Shown piece by piece: positions 1 through 9,280 of a stretch of DNA of 40,291 bases; the stretch's first letter is position 1; each line of letters begins with the position of its first letter. The translations under genes and the position numbers were made by a program. This DNA comes from an uncultured Colwellia sp. (GTDB lineage: Bacteria > Pseudomonadota > Gammaproteobacteria > Enterobacterales > Alteromonadaceae), in contig CAJXRC010000016.1 of assembly GCA_913058405.1 (NCBI GenBank), positions 1-40,291 on the forward strand, written 5' to 3'. The notes beneath the pieces were generated by a model. The model was not told where the DNA came from. It did not search any database and worked only from the letters and a program-made list of their open reading frames with translations.

Positions 1-49
1 ACGAGATCTAGTACGGTCTCGTGGGCTCGGAGATGTGTATAAGAGACAG
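1..49 (+). other. Sequencing adapter (Nextera i7 side), not genomic
   Basis: Bases 1-7 match the end of the Illumina P7 primer, 8-15 (CTAGTACG) match the i7 index usually called N702, 16-30 match the read-2 adapter and 31-49 are the Tn5 mosaic end (AGATGTGTATAAGAGACAG). Genomic sequence therefore starts at base 50. Any reading frame that starts inside this segment has an artificial N-terminus. Confidence 0.97.
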
Positions 50-520
50 GAGCAACAAGAACAGGAATCTCAAGGCGATCAGAAAGATCAGGACTCTGAA
101 GACCAATCACAAGGTGATCAACAAGAACAAAAAGAGCAAGGTAATCAAGAGAGCCAGGAAGGTCAAAAAGACTCTCAAGATCAGTCTGAAGGTGATCAAC
201 AACAAAGTGACCAAGAACAAGGAAAGCAAGACGATAAGCAGGCTCAAGATGCTCAGCAACAAGCACAAGATGAACAACAAAAAGAAGAAGAACAAGTCAA
301 GCAAGCCGAAGCGTCTGATGATGAACAAGATCCAAACGATGAAAAATCATTAGCTCAACAGGCTAGTGACAGTAAAAAGCAAGAAACCGAACAAAAACAT
401 CAACAATTGTTAAATAAAGTGACAGACGATCCTTATTTACTATTACGTAATAAAATGCGCCTCGAATACCAAAAGCGCCGAAGTGAAGGTACGCCCCAAG
501 GAGTAACCAAAAAGTGGTAA
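50..520 (+). CDS. C-terminal fragment of BatB/BatC-like VWA protein (partial)
   Basis: This is the last 156 codons of a gene cut off by the contig end; the upstream part and start codon are missing. About the first 100 residues are extremely rich in Q, E, D, S and K, a disordered acidic tail. The C-terminus (LLNKVTDDPYLLLRNKMRLE) matches the ending of fused VWA/TPR BatB-BatC proteins, whose tails finish with a similar 'DDPxxLLRxKxR' motif. In that family a membrane-anchored von Willebrand A domain and TPR repeats precede the tail and are thought to work with BatA and BatD at the inner membrane. The stop codon overlaps the batD start, which supports one operon. Any methionine start seen here lies in the adapter and is not real. 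The identification rests on the C-terminal motif and on the BatD neighbour. Confidence 0.75.
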   Translation, partial: EQQEQESQGDQKDQDSEDQSQGDQQEQKEQGNQESQEGQKDSQDQSEGDQQQSDQEQGKQDDKQAQDAQQQAQDEQQKEEEQVKQAEASDDEQDPNDEKSLAQQASDSKKQETEQKHQQLLNKVTDDPYLLLRNKMRLEYQKRRSEGTPQGVTKKW

Positions 521-2328
521 CAAATTTTTCAATACAAGCAGTTAAAAGGCCTTATTATCCCCAGAAAGCCTTGATGCTATTTATCTTGATTATGGCTACA
601 TTACTTTTCAGTAATAACGTCTTCGCTTTATCAAAAGTAACGGCAGTTGTTGATAAAAACCCTGCGATGATTAATGAATCGATTTTATTAACCGTCACTG
701 CTGATGACGATGTAAACCGCAATGCTTTGGACACTAGTCCATTGCTTAGTGATTTTATTGTCGGCCAAACATCGGTTAGTTCACAAACGAGTATGGTCAA
801 TTTTAAGACGACTCGTGTTACCAAATGGCAAATTGTATTAATTGCTCGGACCCCGGGACAGTTCATCATCCCTGCCCTTACTATCGAAAACCAACAGAGT
901 GAACCGGTAGAATTGACCGTTGTAGCTGCTAAAGAGGCTAATAACACTACCCAAACTGATATTTTTGTTACCAGTGAAGTATCTCGTAATGAAGTTTATG
1001 TGCAGCAATTATTAACTTTATCTATAAAGCTACACTTTGCCGTTGATCTTAAAAGTGGCAACTTAACTGAGCCAAGTTTAACGGGCGCAACCATTGAAAA
1101 AATCGGCCAAGACAAACAATCAGATAATATTATTAACGGAAGACGTTACCGGGTCATTGAACAAACCTATGCGATAACCCCAGAGCAAAGTGGTGAATTT
1201 ACCCTAGCAGCTCCGTTATTTTCAGGTGAAATACTACAAGCATCTAAACGACGATCGAGTTTTTTAAGTTTTGCACAAACTAAACCTGTCAGCATTTTAG
1301 GTGATGCATTAACTATTGTGGTATTACCTATACCGGCAAACTACCCAGCTAATGCTCAATGGTTACCTACTGATATACTTACCCTGCATCAAGAGTGGCC
1401 AACAGGTAATGACCAATTTACTGTTGGTGAGCCAATCACACGCACGATAACCTTAACAGCTGCTGGACTTTCAAAAGCGCAGTTACCAAAAATCGAAATG
1501 AAAAGTAGCCGTGGTTTAAAAATATACCCTGATCAAGCAGAGTTAAATGCCAACCTAAGAAATGATAGATTGGTCAGTCAAAAGATACAAAACTTTGCCT
1601 TAGTGCCCAGTAATGCTGGAGATTTTGTTTTACCTGAAATGGGTATTACCTGGTTTAATACTGTTACTAATAAAATAGAAGTGGCGACATTACCTGCTAA
1701 AACTATTTCAGTTCAAGCAGGAGAAGGTGCTTTTAAGGATAGTGCACTAAGTGGCTTGAAAAATCCGACTAATCAATCAGGTAACTCTGCTAGTGATGCA
1801 ATTAATAACGCGGGGATTTTAACAGGACAGAGCCCTGCTGTTGTCAACGAGGTATACGTTCAAGATAAGCGTCTACAATGGCTGTTCCTTAGCTTATGGC
1901 TATTAACAAGTTTGGCATGGTTAATTCAATTCTTCTATTTGAAGAAAAAAAATCAGACAAAAGTCAAAAACAGTTCTCACATTACAAGTGTTATTAATTC
2001 TGGTAATCACTATTTAGCCCTTTTAGCTGCCTGTAAGAAGAACAACGCAGAACAAGCTTTGCAGTTAATATTACCTTGGTTGAGACAATTATTAACGGTT
2101 AATAAATCCGGACTAGAGATAAATAACATTGCCCAAGCTCAAGAAATTATTCAGGAGCAAAATTTTTCTACTGCCCTTAATGACCTTCAGCAACACCTCT
2201 ATGGCAAAAGTGCTATTGATGGCGCACCATCTTGGCAAGGGTTGGCATTGCTAAATGCCATTCAAATCGTTAATAAGCAGCAAAGTGAAAAAGTAAATTC
2301 TCATCAAATATTACCGCTCAATCCATAA
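514..2328 (+). CDS. batD: BatD family protein
   Basis: 604-residue BatD protein of the Bat (Bacteroides aerotolerance-like) locus, which is associated with MoxR ATPases and VWA proteins and with envelope stress. An N-terminal signal or anchor lies at about residues 16-39. A large periplasmic beta-rich region follows, with the phrase 'VDKNPAMINESILLTV' near its start as is typical of BatD. A single C-terminal membrane helix at about 454-476 is followed by basic residues and a cytoplasmic tail of about 125 residues. The chosen start is GTG at 514, with an AAGGAG ribosome site at 498-503 inside the preceding gene, whose stop codon (518-520) it overlaps. Translational coupling is likely. The molecular role of BatD is not established. 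Confidence 0.88.
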   Translation: MVTNFSIQAVKRPYYPQKALMLFILIMATLLFSNNVFALSKVTAVVDKNPAMINESILLTVTADDDVNRNALDTSPLLSDFIVGQTSVSSQTSMVNFKTTRVTKWQIVLIARTPGQFIIPALTIENQQSEPVELTVVAAKEANNTTQTDIFVTSEVSRNEVYVQQLLTLSIKLHFAVDLKSGNLTEPSLTGATIEKIGQDKQSDNIINGRRYRVIEQTYAITPEQSGEFTLAAPLFSGEILQASKRRSSFLSFAQTKPVSILGDALTIVVLPIPANYPANAQWLPTDILTLHQEWPTGNDQFTVGEPITRTITLTAAGLSKAQLPKIEMKSSRGLKIYPDQAELNANLRNDRLVSQKIQNFALVPSNAGDFVLPEMGITWFNTVTNKIEVATLPAKTISVQAGEGAFKDSALSGLKNPTNQSGNSASDAINNAGILTGQSPAVVNEVYVQDKRLQWLFLSLWLLTSLAWLIQFFYLKKKNQTKVKNSSHITSVINSGNHYLALLAACKKNNAEQALQLILPWLRQLLTVNKSGLEINNIAQAQEIIQEQNFSTALNDLQQHLYGKSAIDGAPSWQGLALLNAIQIVNKQQSEKVNSHQILPLNP

Positions 2329-2353
2329 AAGTTGCACTTTGCATATATAATGT

Positions 2354-2392
2354 ACTTAAGAAGGTATTTGCTAAATTAATACCTTCTTAAGT
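2354..2392. terminator. Strong hairpin between batD and sigma factor gene
   Basis: A perfect 15-bp inverted repeat (ACTTAAGAAGGTATT at 2354-2368 and its complement at 2378-2392) with a 9-base loop lies 26 bases after the batD stop. There is no T run after it on the + strand, so it is not a canonical intrinsic terminator. It may be a transcript-end stabiliser, an attenuator, or a regulatory palindrome upstream of the sigma-factor gene. Confidence 0.5.
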
Positions 2393-2445
2393 AAATAATC
2401 AATAATGCTTGAAATAAAATTCCTACTCTTAGGGTCTATAAACAT

Positions 2446-2961
2446 ATGATGACAAAACAAGTTAGATATGAGGCGCTAGTAAAGGCGCTACACGGTGATT
2501 TATATCGCTATGCCTATTGGCTATGCCACGAAAAACAAGTGGCTGAAGACTTGGTGCAAGAAACATTTTTACGAGCTTGGCGTGCCCTTGATTCGCTTAA
2601 AGATGAAAAAGCTGCCAAGTCATGGTTAATCACTATTTTACGACGAGAGAATGCTAGACGCTTCGAAAGAAAGCGTTTCGACATGAGTGAGTATGAAGAG
2701 GCGAGCATAACGGATACTAAATCAGTGACCACAGAGCAAGAGCTCGAAAACCATTGGTTAAGAGATAAAATTGCGCAACTGCCTCCTGAATACTCTGAAC
2801 CATTAATTTTACAAGTATTAGGTGGCTTTAGCGGAGAAGACATTGCCGCTATGTTAGATCTAAACAAAAACACAGTAATGACACGTTTATTTAGAGCAAG
2901 AAATCAGCTTAAAGAAGCGTTAGAAGCAGAGCCAGTAAAGCGAGGTATATACAATGGATGA
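2446..2961 (+). CDS. ECF-type RNA polymerase sigma factor
   Basis: 171-residue sigma-70 family factor with only regions 2 and 4, the layout of extracytoplasmic-function factors. Region 2 contains 'AEDLVQETFLRAWRAL' at about residues 31-46, the core-binding and -10 recognition helix. Region 4 contains 'LPPEYSEPLILQVLGGFSGEDIA' and the helix-turn-helix 'LDLNKNTVMTRLFRARNQL', which binds the -35 element. Two ATGs are adjacent (2446, 2449) and I cannot separate them. The gene overlaps the next by 8 bases; that gene encodes a membrane protein with an anti-sigma-like layout, so the pair is probably a signal-responsive sigma/anti-sigma unit. The target regulon cannot be seen here. Confidence 0.93.
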   Translation: MMTKQVRYEALVKALHGDLYRYAYWLCHEKQVAEDLVQETFLRAWRALDSLKDEKAAKSWLITILRRENARRFERKRFDMSEYEEASITDTKSVTTEQELENHWLRDKIAQLPPEYSEPLILQVLGGFSGEDIAAMLDLNKNTVMTRLFRARNQLKEALEAEPVKRGIYNG

Positions 2962-3667
2962 TTTGCAATTTAGACGTGCTATATATGCCGATCCCAACAA
3001 TCAAGATGATGACGCTATTTTGGCGCAAGAACAAGATCCAAGCAAAAAGCAATTTGCTCAAGAGATCTGTCAATTAGATGAAAAAATTAAACAAGCACTG
3101 CAAATTCCAGTGCCTGATGATTTGGTCGATAAATTGATTTTGCGACAAACCTTAGCAAGTCATCAAGTGCAAAAGAAAAAAACTCGCGTGCATTTAGCTT
3201 TAGCGGCTTCAGTTGCCATTGTGGGTGGTTTAGTACTTAATTTTATGCAGTTTTCAAGTGCTTATCACAACCTAGGTGATTATGCGTTAGCCCATGTTTA
3301 TCATGAGCAAGGGAATATTGCTAATAATGCCAGCAGCCAAGTAACGTTAGCATCATTAAACCAGAAGATGGCAGCTTTTGATGGTAACTTTAGCCAGTCT
3401 TTAGGGAAGTTGTTGTGGGCTGATTACTGCCGATTTGACGGTATGAAAAGTTTACATTTAGTTTATCAAGGTAAAACGAGTCCTGTAACTGTCTTTATTG
3501 TGCCTAAAAATGAACAGCTAAGCTTTACTGATTCTTTTAATGATGACGCTCTATTTGGTAGCTCGCTTGAGTTTAATCGCAGTAATATCATTGTTGTCGG
3601 CGATAAGAATGAGTCTTTAGGTAAATGGCAACAAAGTATTAGTGACACTGTGTCTTGGTCTATATAA
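2954..3667 (+). CDS. DUF3379-type membrane protein, probable anti-sigma partner
   Basis: 237 residues. A soluble N-terminal segment (1-75, with acidic stretches and 'EICQLDEKIKQALQIPVPDDL') is followed by one hydrophobic helix at about 78-98 (LALAASVAIVGGLVLNFMQF) and a C-terminal domain that would be outside the cytoplasm. This topology, the 8-base overlap with the ECF sigma gene, and the family's usual position next to such a sigma factor in Shewanella, Vibrio and Colwellia relatives suggest it holds the sigma factor inactive. I recognise the DUF3379 family from overall pattern. The anti-sigma role is inference. Confidence 0.75.
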   Translation: MDDLQFRRAIYADPNNQDDDAILAQEQDPSKKQFAQEICQLDEKIKQALQIPVPDDLVDKLILRQTLASHQVQKKKTRVHLALAASVAIVGGLVLNFMQFSSAYHNLGDYALAHVYHEQGNIANNASSQVTLASLNQKMAAFDGNFSQSLGKLLWADYCRFDGMKSLHLVYQGKTSPVTVFIVPKNEQLSFTDSFNDDALFGSSLEFNRSNIIVVGDKNESLGKWQQSISDTVSWSI

Positions 3668-3741
3668 CTCTATTGACCTTAAGGTGTATCACCTAATAGT
3701 ACTAAAATCTAGGATTGAGTGAGCACCTTATTGACGCATTA

Positions 3742-3776
3742 AAAAAGGCCCTGATAGTAACTATCAGGGCCTTTTT
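3742..3776. terminator. Bidirectional intrinsic terminator
   Basis: A perfect 16-bp stem (AAAAAGGCCCTGATAG and its complement) with loop TAA sits between the convergent DUF3379 gene and S9 peptidase gene. The A run on one side and T run on the other make it an intrinsic terminator on both strands. Confidence 0.92.
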
Positions 3777-3812
3777 GTTTTAGCACATTAAAACCCTATG
3801 CCAAATTACAAA

Positions 3813-6272
3813 CTATAAGGTGTTCTCAAACAATTTATAGATTCGACGGTATTCATTTAACCAAGAGCTAGGCTGTACAAAACCATGTGGCTCTACTGGG
3901 TAAATAGCCGTTTCAAAATCTTGCTTTTCAAGTTCAATCAAACGTTGTACTAATCGAACAGTATCTTCAAAGAACACATTATCATCGACCATAGGTGCAT
4001 TGATTAATAATGGCTTGTTCAGTCCTTCTGCAAAATAAATAGGCGAACTACGTTCATAAGCAATAGCATCATCTTCAGGTGTATTTAAAATATTTGAAGT
4101 ATAACCATGATTGTAATATGCCCAATCAGAGACTAAACGTATAGCTGAACCAGAAGCGAATAAGTCAGGGTCAGTGAACATTGACATTAACGTTAAGAAA
4201 CCGCCATATGAACCACCATATGTACCCACGCGTTTTGCATCAACATTAGCATTTTCAATAAGCCAGTTAACACCATCACGCATATCTTCTACTTCAGGTT
4301 TACCCATATGGCGATAGATAGCGGTTCGCCACTCACGTCCATAACCCGCAGATGCTCGGTAATCCATATCAATCACAACATAACCTTGTTGTACTAACAT
4401 AGAGTGGAACATAAATTCGCGGAAGTATCCTGACCATCCCAAGTGAGAATTTTGCAAATAACCCGCACCATGAGTGAACATTACCGCACGATTTTTTTCT
4501 GAGGTAGTATCAAAGTTTTTAGGAAAATATACTTTAGAGTAAATCGGCTCTTTTTGTTTGCTTGATGCGATAGCAACTACTGATGGAGCAGACCAAGGCA
4601 TTGCTAGAAATTGTTCAGAAACGGTGTTAGTTATTTTTTGTGCTGCATCACTCGTTGTTAAGCTTTGAACATAAAGCTCTGGTGGCATAGTTACCGTAGA
4701 ATGTTCAATTAGCAGTTTTGATTCATCCGGACTCAAAGTGTAATCATTTTTACCCCCTAAGTCGGTCAACGCGATAAGTTCTTTAGCTAGATCTACTTGA
4801 TATATTTCATAAATACCAGGGTGCTTTTTATTCGCTTTAAAAATAAATCGTTGACTGTCGAGTGTAGGTGTCACATTACTCACTTCAAACTTACCGGCCG
4901 TTAACTTAACCGCCTTTTCGTTTAATTCTTTGTGATATAAATGAGAGTAACCTGATTCTTCAGATAAGTAGTATAGGCTTGCTTTACTGCTAGCATTTAA
5001 CCAACCAAATTCATTAAAACTCCAGTTAATCCAAGCATCATCATGTAACTTATGTTGTGTAACAAGTTCATTTTTTGCAAAATCAACGGTCGTTAACCAG
5101 CGGGTTTTATTATCCCAAGCTTCTAACATTAGCGCGAGGTGTTGACCGTCACTACTCCACTTGATTGGGTTATACATTTGAAGTACGTGAATATTACGTG
5201 CTTTTTTCGCTGATTTATATGTCTTCCCTTCACGAGCAAAGTTCTCTGCTTTCACACTAGCTAAAACATCATCATCAAAGCCTGGTAAGTTATCGTAACT
5301 CAAGGTTTGCTGTTTGCCCGTTGCTAAATCAAGTAGGAACAATTGTTCTTGATATTGTCTATTATTCGCAACACGAGCACGAACCTTTTCTGCAGCAATC
5401 ACACCATCTTTAGTAATGTAGTTAGGCATAATATCTGATTTATCACGGCTTGATTTTGCTGACGTGATACTCACCAATAACTTATCACCTGCTGGAGATA
5501 AGCTAGCATGCGCAACTCTATTGCCCTTACCAAAATAAAACTTCGTATCATTAACCGCGATGTTTTCTGTAGCTAAACGTTCTTTTTGTGCTTGCATTAA
5601 TTCACTGTTGCGTTGTTGCAGAGCAATGTAGTCAATTAACTTATGTTGTTCTTTTGCTAAATAACTTTTAGGAGCAAGCACGCCAACTGGCTTTTCTGAC
5701 ATTTTTAAATTGGCTAGCTCTTTTATTTGGCCTGTTTGTAGATTATGTCGATAAAAAACACTGCCGACTTGATACGCGATATCACCATTAGTCAAGAAAA
5801 CTGCATTTCGCTCAGCGTTAGAGGTAAAGGTAAGCTGTTTTACTTCATTATTGGCAAGCATTTTTACAAAAACATCACCATTGAAGGTATAAACTTTATG
5901 CGTGCGCGTTTTATTCAATAATCCATTTTGATCAGCAACTTTATGTGTAGTTGATAACGCAACTTGTGTCACATCATTATTCTTTAATAAGTTAACCGCA
6001 TACAAATCACGCAGTGGGTTACCTAATTGCTTTTGCTGATAATAAATAGTGTCGCTATTATCGCCCCAATACCAAGACTCTGGTGCACGACCAAACCAAT
6101 CTGGGTCTGCCATTATTTGCTCTAAAGTGATGATATCTGTTGCTTGTGCATTGGTTGCTACAGCACCTTGAACTTTCTCTGGTGCGCTTGTATTGAGCTG
6201 CTCATTAAGTTGAGTATTACTACAAGCGGCTAATGAAAAGCTAAGTGCTGCGGCAATAAATTGTATTTTCAT
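3813..6272 (-). CDS. S9 family prolyl oligopeptidase, lipoprotein
   Basis: 819-residue serine peptidase of the prolyl oligopeptidase / dipeptidyl peptidase IV type. A lipoprotein signal ends in LAAC with the lipidated Cys at residue 17. The middle of the protein is a beta-propeller. The C-terminal alpha/beta hydrolase has the nucleophile motif GGSYGG (Ser688), the acid in VDDNV (Asp763) and the histidine in EPHGF (His796), a complete triad in the right order. It is expected to cleave short peptides at the cell envelope, for example after proline or as an aminopeptidase. It is a single gene transcribed toward the bidirectional terminator at 3742-3776. The exact substrate cannot be read from the sequence. 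Confidence 0.93.
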   Translation of the reverse strand: MKIQFIAAALSFSLAACSNTQLNEQLNTSAPEKVQGAVATNAQATDIITLEQIMADPDWFGRAPESWYWGDNSDTIYYQQKQLGNPLRDLYAVNLLKNNDVTQVALSTTHKVADQNGLLNKTRTHKVYTFNGDVFVKMLANNEVKQLTFTSNAERNAVFLTNGDIAYQVGSVFYRHNLQTGQIKELANLKMSEKPVGVLAPKSYLAKEQHKLIDYIALQQRNSELMQAQKERLATENIAVNDTKFYFGKGNRVAHASLSPAGDKLLVSITSAKSSRDKSDIMPNYITKDGVIAAEKVRARVANNRQYQEQLFLLDLATGKQQTLSYDNLPGFDDDVLASVKAENFAREGKTYKSAKKARNIHVLQMYNPIKWSSDGQHLALMLEAWDNKTRWLTTVDFAKNELVTQHKLHDDAWINWSFNEFGWLNASSKASLYYLSEESGYSHLYHKELNEKAVKLTAGKFEVSNVTPTLDSQRFIFKANKKHPGIYEIYQVDLAKELIALTDLGGKNDYTLSPDESKLLIEHSTVTMPPELYVQSLTTSDAAQKITNTVSEQFLAMPWSAPSVVAIASSKQKEPIYSKVYFPKNFDTTSEKNRAVMFTHGAGYLQNSHLGWSGYFREFMFHSMLVQQGYVVIDMDYRASAGYGREWRTAIYRHMGKPEVEDMRDGVNWLIENANVDAKRVGTYGGSYGGFLTLMSMFTDPDLFASGSAIRLVSDWAYYNHGYTSNILNTPEDDAIAYERSSPIYFAEGLNKPLLINAPMVDDNVFFEDTVRLVQRLIELEKQDFETAIYPVEPHGFVQPSSWLNEYRRIYKLFENTL

Positions 6273-6542
6273 AAATTAAATTCTTTTGTGGAGTTCTTTT
6301 GTTAAAGAATGAATGAGGAGACGCCATGTTAAATACAACTACTGGTGGCTCTCGAAATTGACCCGTTATCCTAATTGATAAGCTAAAAAATGTGTTAAAT
6401 AAAACGACCAATAGCTCTTTATCTGCGTTAAAAACACGGTAAGATAAAACGATTAATACATAATATACCCGTTACCTTGCAATATACAGATTTCAAAGCA
6501 TATTTTGACTGCTAACGGGTATCGAAAACTGGACACATTGTT

Positions 6543-7034
6543 ATGCTTTGCCCTTGCGGTTCAACTTTATTATTTAATGCTTGTTGCCAGCGATATATTA
6601 CAAAAAAAATAGCTCCTAATACTCCGGAGCAATTAATGCGCTCACGCTTTAGTGCTTATGCAACAAAGAATGGTCAATATATATTTGAGACTTATGGTGC
6701 AAACCAGAGGTTAGATCAATCTATCGCTGAAATTCAATCGTGGTCGGAAGAGTGTATTTGGTTGGCATTGAGAATTCATCAAAGCGAGGAATCTACCGTA
6801 GAATTTTCAGCATATTACGTTGTTGATAATACGTTATGTGAATTAAGAGAAAAATCTAACTTCGTGCTTGAGCAATCTCAGTGGCGCTATACTGACGGTA
6901 TTATCACCGTTCATAACGAGATTAAAAAGGTTAAACGTAATGAAGTTTGCCCATGCAATAATTATCCAACGGCTTGGTCAATAATAAAAGGCAAAAAATT
7001 TAAGCATTGCTGCGCTAAGCAAATAGGTATTTAA
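6543..7034 (+). CDS. ychJ: YchJ family SEC-C metal-binding protein
   Basis: 163 residues, matching UPF0225/YchJ. SEC-C-like zinc motifs lie at both ends: 'CPCGSTLLFNACC' at residues 3-15 and 'CPCNN...KHCC' near the C-terminus. The family phrase 'PEQLMRSRFSAYA' (about 28-40) lies between them. E. coli YchJ is slightly shorter with the same arrangement. Its function is unknown; the paired cysteine clusters suggest metal-dependent binding. It stands alone, with about 270 bases of non-coding sequence upstream. Confidence 0.9.
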   Translation: MLCPCGSTLLFNACCQRYITKKIAPNTPEQLMRSRFSAYATKNGQYIFETYGANQRLDQSIAEIQSWSEECIWLALRIHQSEESTVEFSAYYVVDNTLCELREKSNFVLEQSQWRYTDGIITVHNEIKKVKRNEVCPCNNYPTAWSIIKGKKFKHCCAKQIGI

Positions 7035-7053
7035 ATGCTTATATAGTGCTTAT

Positions 7054-7716
7054 TTAGTTAAGTAGTGGCGCTTTAACTAAAGATTGTTGAATACCATCTA
7101 ACCAAGCCTTAGCATTAAAGTTTAATGACTGACCAAGCGGCTTATCTGCTGCATTGGAGGTTGGGAGTTGATCTTGTAGTAACTGATTACTTTGCGCTTG
7201 TGCTGCTTGCTTATACTTGAGTTGAGTAAATAAGCTCGTATTTTCTAATACTTGGCTTTCAATATGTTTTTTATCATCACGAAATGCTAACGGTTTCGGC
7301 ATCATAGCATTCGTTAAATGTATAGTGGCTAAGTCATTACCTACAATAGTATGTGCTTGATTGAATTGATTTACATCATCTGGCGTGGTTAATGCTAATG
7401 CGGTTTTATCTGGTAGGTCAAATTGCTTTCTCAAAGCAACATTCGACAAATCAGCAGGTGTTATCTCTTGTGTTTTCGGTAACAAAAATTGGCTTTGTTC
7501 ACGTACATCTTCAGCTAACATAGCCAACATCAAACTAAAATCAGCACGACGGGTTTGTTCTACACTTTCATTTAGTTGCTCACCAAGTTGCAACTCATGA
7601 AGTAAAACGTTAGTTGAAGAAAGATCAGAGGCTATATGTTCAGCACTGTTCTTTATCACGTCATTACTTTGTGAGGTGTTATTTGTTGAAAACTGCTGTG
7701 AAAGCTCTACTGCCAA
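7054..7716 (-). CDS. VC2046/SO_2500-type hypothetical protein (TTG start)
   Basis: 220-residue soluble protein without signal peptide or membrane helix. The segment 'VLLHELQLGEQLNESVEQ' followed by 'RRADFSLMLAMLAEDVREQ' resembles the uncharacterised VC2046/SO_2500 family of Vibrio and Shewanella. I rely on memory of that pattern. The reading frame is closed by a stop just upstream at 7720-7722 and has no ATG before residue 63, so TTG at 7716 is the likely start. It lies downstream of the two-component genes on the same strand, separated by two hairpins, so it may or may not share their transcript. Confidence 0.65.
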   Translation of the reverse strand: MAVELSQQFSTNNTSQSNDVIKNSAEHIASDLSSTNVLLHELQLGEQLNESVEQTRRADFSLMLAMLAEDVREQSQFLLPKTQEITPADLSNVALRKQFDLPDKTALALTTPDDVNQFNQAHTIVGNDLATIHLTNAMMPKPLAFRDDKKHIESQVLENTSLFTQLKYKQAAQAQSNQLLQDQLPTSNAADKPLGQSLNFNAKAWLDGIQQSLVKAPLLN

Positions 7717-7754
7717 TGCCTATTCGCTTATTTATCTGTGCTTTGATAAATAAG

Positions 7755-7789
7755 TTATCGGCTGAATGTAAAAAACATTTAGCCGATAA
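7755..7789. other. Hairpin upstream of the VC2046-type gene
   Basis: The arms TTATCGGCTGAATG and CATTTAGCCGATAA form a stem of about 13 pairs with one mismatch and a 7-base loop. No T run follows on either strand. It lies between the histidine kinase stop and the TTG start on the minus strand, where it could mark transcript processing or weak termination. Confidence 0.45.
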
Positions 7790-7849
7790 GACAATTTATT
7801 TAAAATAAATTGTAGAGTGATCATTTAATCAACAATTACCCTAGATTAT

Positions 7850-7874
7850 TGAGTTAACTTAATAAGTTAACTCA
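7850..7874 (-). other. Palindromic hairpin over the kinase stop codon
   Basis: TGAGTTAACTT and AAGTTAACTCA form a perfect 11-bp stem with a 3-base loop, and the minus-strand kinase stop codon lies inside it. No T run follows, so it may protect the 3' end of the message. It is not a clear intrinsic terminator. Confidence 0.45.
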
Positions 7875-9153
7875 TTTTTATAGGCCAAGTCAGTGTAAAT
7901 GCCGCGCCACCAAGCTCACTATCACCAATAGAAGCGTGACCTTGATGCCACTCCATAATACGCGCCACAATCGCTAAGCCAAGTCCAAAACCACCTGTTT
8001 CACGATTCCTTGATTGATCTCCTCGTGAGAAGGCATCAAAAATGACTTGTTTAAATTCATCTGATACCCCATCGCCATTATCTTCCACACATATAATGCA
8101 CTGTCCATTCTCGATAGAAAGAGTAACCCTTACTTTATCATTACCGTATTTAATGGCATTACTGATAAAGTTATTTACCGCTCTATCTATAAAATGCCCA
8201 TCACAACAAACATAACTGTCAGGCATATTATTAACAAACTCAATCGAATTAACGAATTGATCATGACTGGCTATTTGAAACTTCACTAAATCATTTAAAT
8301 TTGTGCTAGTAAAATTAAGCTCTGGTTTGTCATTATCAAAGGCAGCATAAATAAGCATTTCATTGATAAGTTCTTCCAGTTCACACACGTCATTACTAAT
8401 TTGTTTCTGATATTTAGCGCGTTTTTCGTCATCTTTAATTGTATCAAGCATCTGCAAAGCAAATTTAGTGCGTGCTAATGGAGTTCTTAGTTCATGAGAA
8501 ACCGCATTAGTTAACTCTTTATGTGCTTCAATGAGCCGCTTTATTCTTGCTGCCATCATGTTAAACGACGAAATCATGGGCGCAATCATGGTTGATTTTG
8601 CTGCGGGTGCCGTACTATCAAACTGCCCTTGACCGAAATCTCTCGTTGCCTTTTTAAGCTGTTCTAAATCACGGGACATAGGCCATAACCAAATGAAAAT
8701 AACGATACCAAAGGTCGCCAAAATCATAACACGATAAGTCGCTTTAACCCTTGGCCTTGTCGGCATTTTAGCGGGGCCTAAGGTAATGACTGACTCACTA
8801 TCTTTAAGTAAATAATGAATAATCACTTGGTCATCAAAATAATAAATATGAGCATTTGAGTGCGCTAAAGCATTATGGTCAGTGTGGTCTATGGCTTCGA
8901 CATCAGCTAAAGAGACTAACTTTAAAGGCAACTCCCAGCGCTTTGCTGCGCCAGCGATTATTTCTTCCCATTCTTCTTTAGGATGTTTTTGAACATAATC
9001 TCCCGTAGCCATCATCAAGGTTTTATAACCCGTATAAGACTCAATATCTTGCTCAAGATAAGAGTTCCATACTTCATCAAGTGCCCAAGAAAAAATGATA
9101 AATGTGGAGATAATAAAGAAATAGAGATTAAAAAACGAACGACCTAATTTCAT
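7867..9153 (-). CDS. RstB-like sensor histidine kinase
   Basis: 428-residue membrane histidine kinase. Helices at about 8-25 and 139-158 flank a periplasmic sensor domain of about 110 residues. HAMP, HisKA and HATPase domains follow. The phosphoacceptor motif SHELRTPLAR contains His220. ATP-lid motifs are visible: N box 'NFISNAIKYGND', G1 'DNGDGVSDEF' and G2 'GGFGLGLAI'. The H-box and size resemble RstB of the RstAB system. The response regulator gene lies immediately upstream on the same strand, with an intrinsic-terminator-like hairpin (9204-9239) in the gap, so kinase synthesis may be lower than that of the regulator. The signal it senses is unknown. Confidence 0.9.
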   Translation of the reverse strand: MKLGRSFFNLYFFIISTFIIFSWALDEVWNSYLEQDIESYTGYKTLMMATGDYVQKHPKEEWEEIIAGAAKRWELPLKLVSLADVEAIDHTDHNALAHSNAHIYYFDDQVIIHYLLKDSESVITLGPAKMPTRPRVKATYRVMILATFGIVIFIWLWPMSRDLEQLKKATRDFGQGQFDSTAPAAKSTMIAPMISSFNMMAARIKRLIEAHKELTNAVSHELRTPLARTKFALQMLDTIKDDEKRAKYQKQISNDVCELEELINEMLIYAAFDNDKPELNFTSTNLNDLVKFQIASHDQFVNSIEFVNNMPDSYVCCDGHFIDRAVNNFISNAIKYGNDKVRVTLSIENGQCIICVEDNGDGVSDEFKQVIFDAFSRGDQSRNRETGGFGLGLAIVARIMEWHQGHASIGDSELGGAAFTLTWPIKMS

Positions 9154-9203
9154 CGACGAACCTTATCAAGAGAATGTAGTAAAATAATACTAAGCTTAAG
9201 AAA

Positions 9204-9239
9204 AAGGCTTTGTTACTACGTATGGGTAAACAAAGCCTT
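9204..9239 (-). terminator. Intrinsic terminator/attenuator between regulator and kinase genes
   Basis: On the minus strand the arms AAGGCTTTGTT and AACAAAGCCTT form a perfect 11-bp stem, followed directly by TTTTTC. This has the shape of a rho-independent terminator inside the regulator-kinase operon, so read-through would set kinase level. Confidence 0.7.
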
Positions 9240-9280
9240 GATATATTCAGTATGTCATCACAGCAACAAATGCCAGAAGA

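Noticed and set aside
21-353. Overlapping 110-codon + frame and a 73-codon minus frame over the repetitive first 350 bases
   Set aside because: The plus frame starts inside the adapter; both are alternate readings of the Q/E-rich tail of the BatB/C-like gene.
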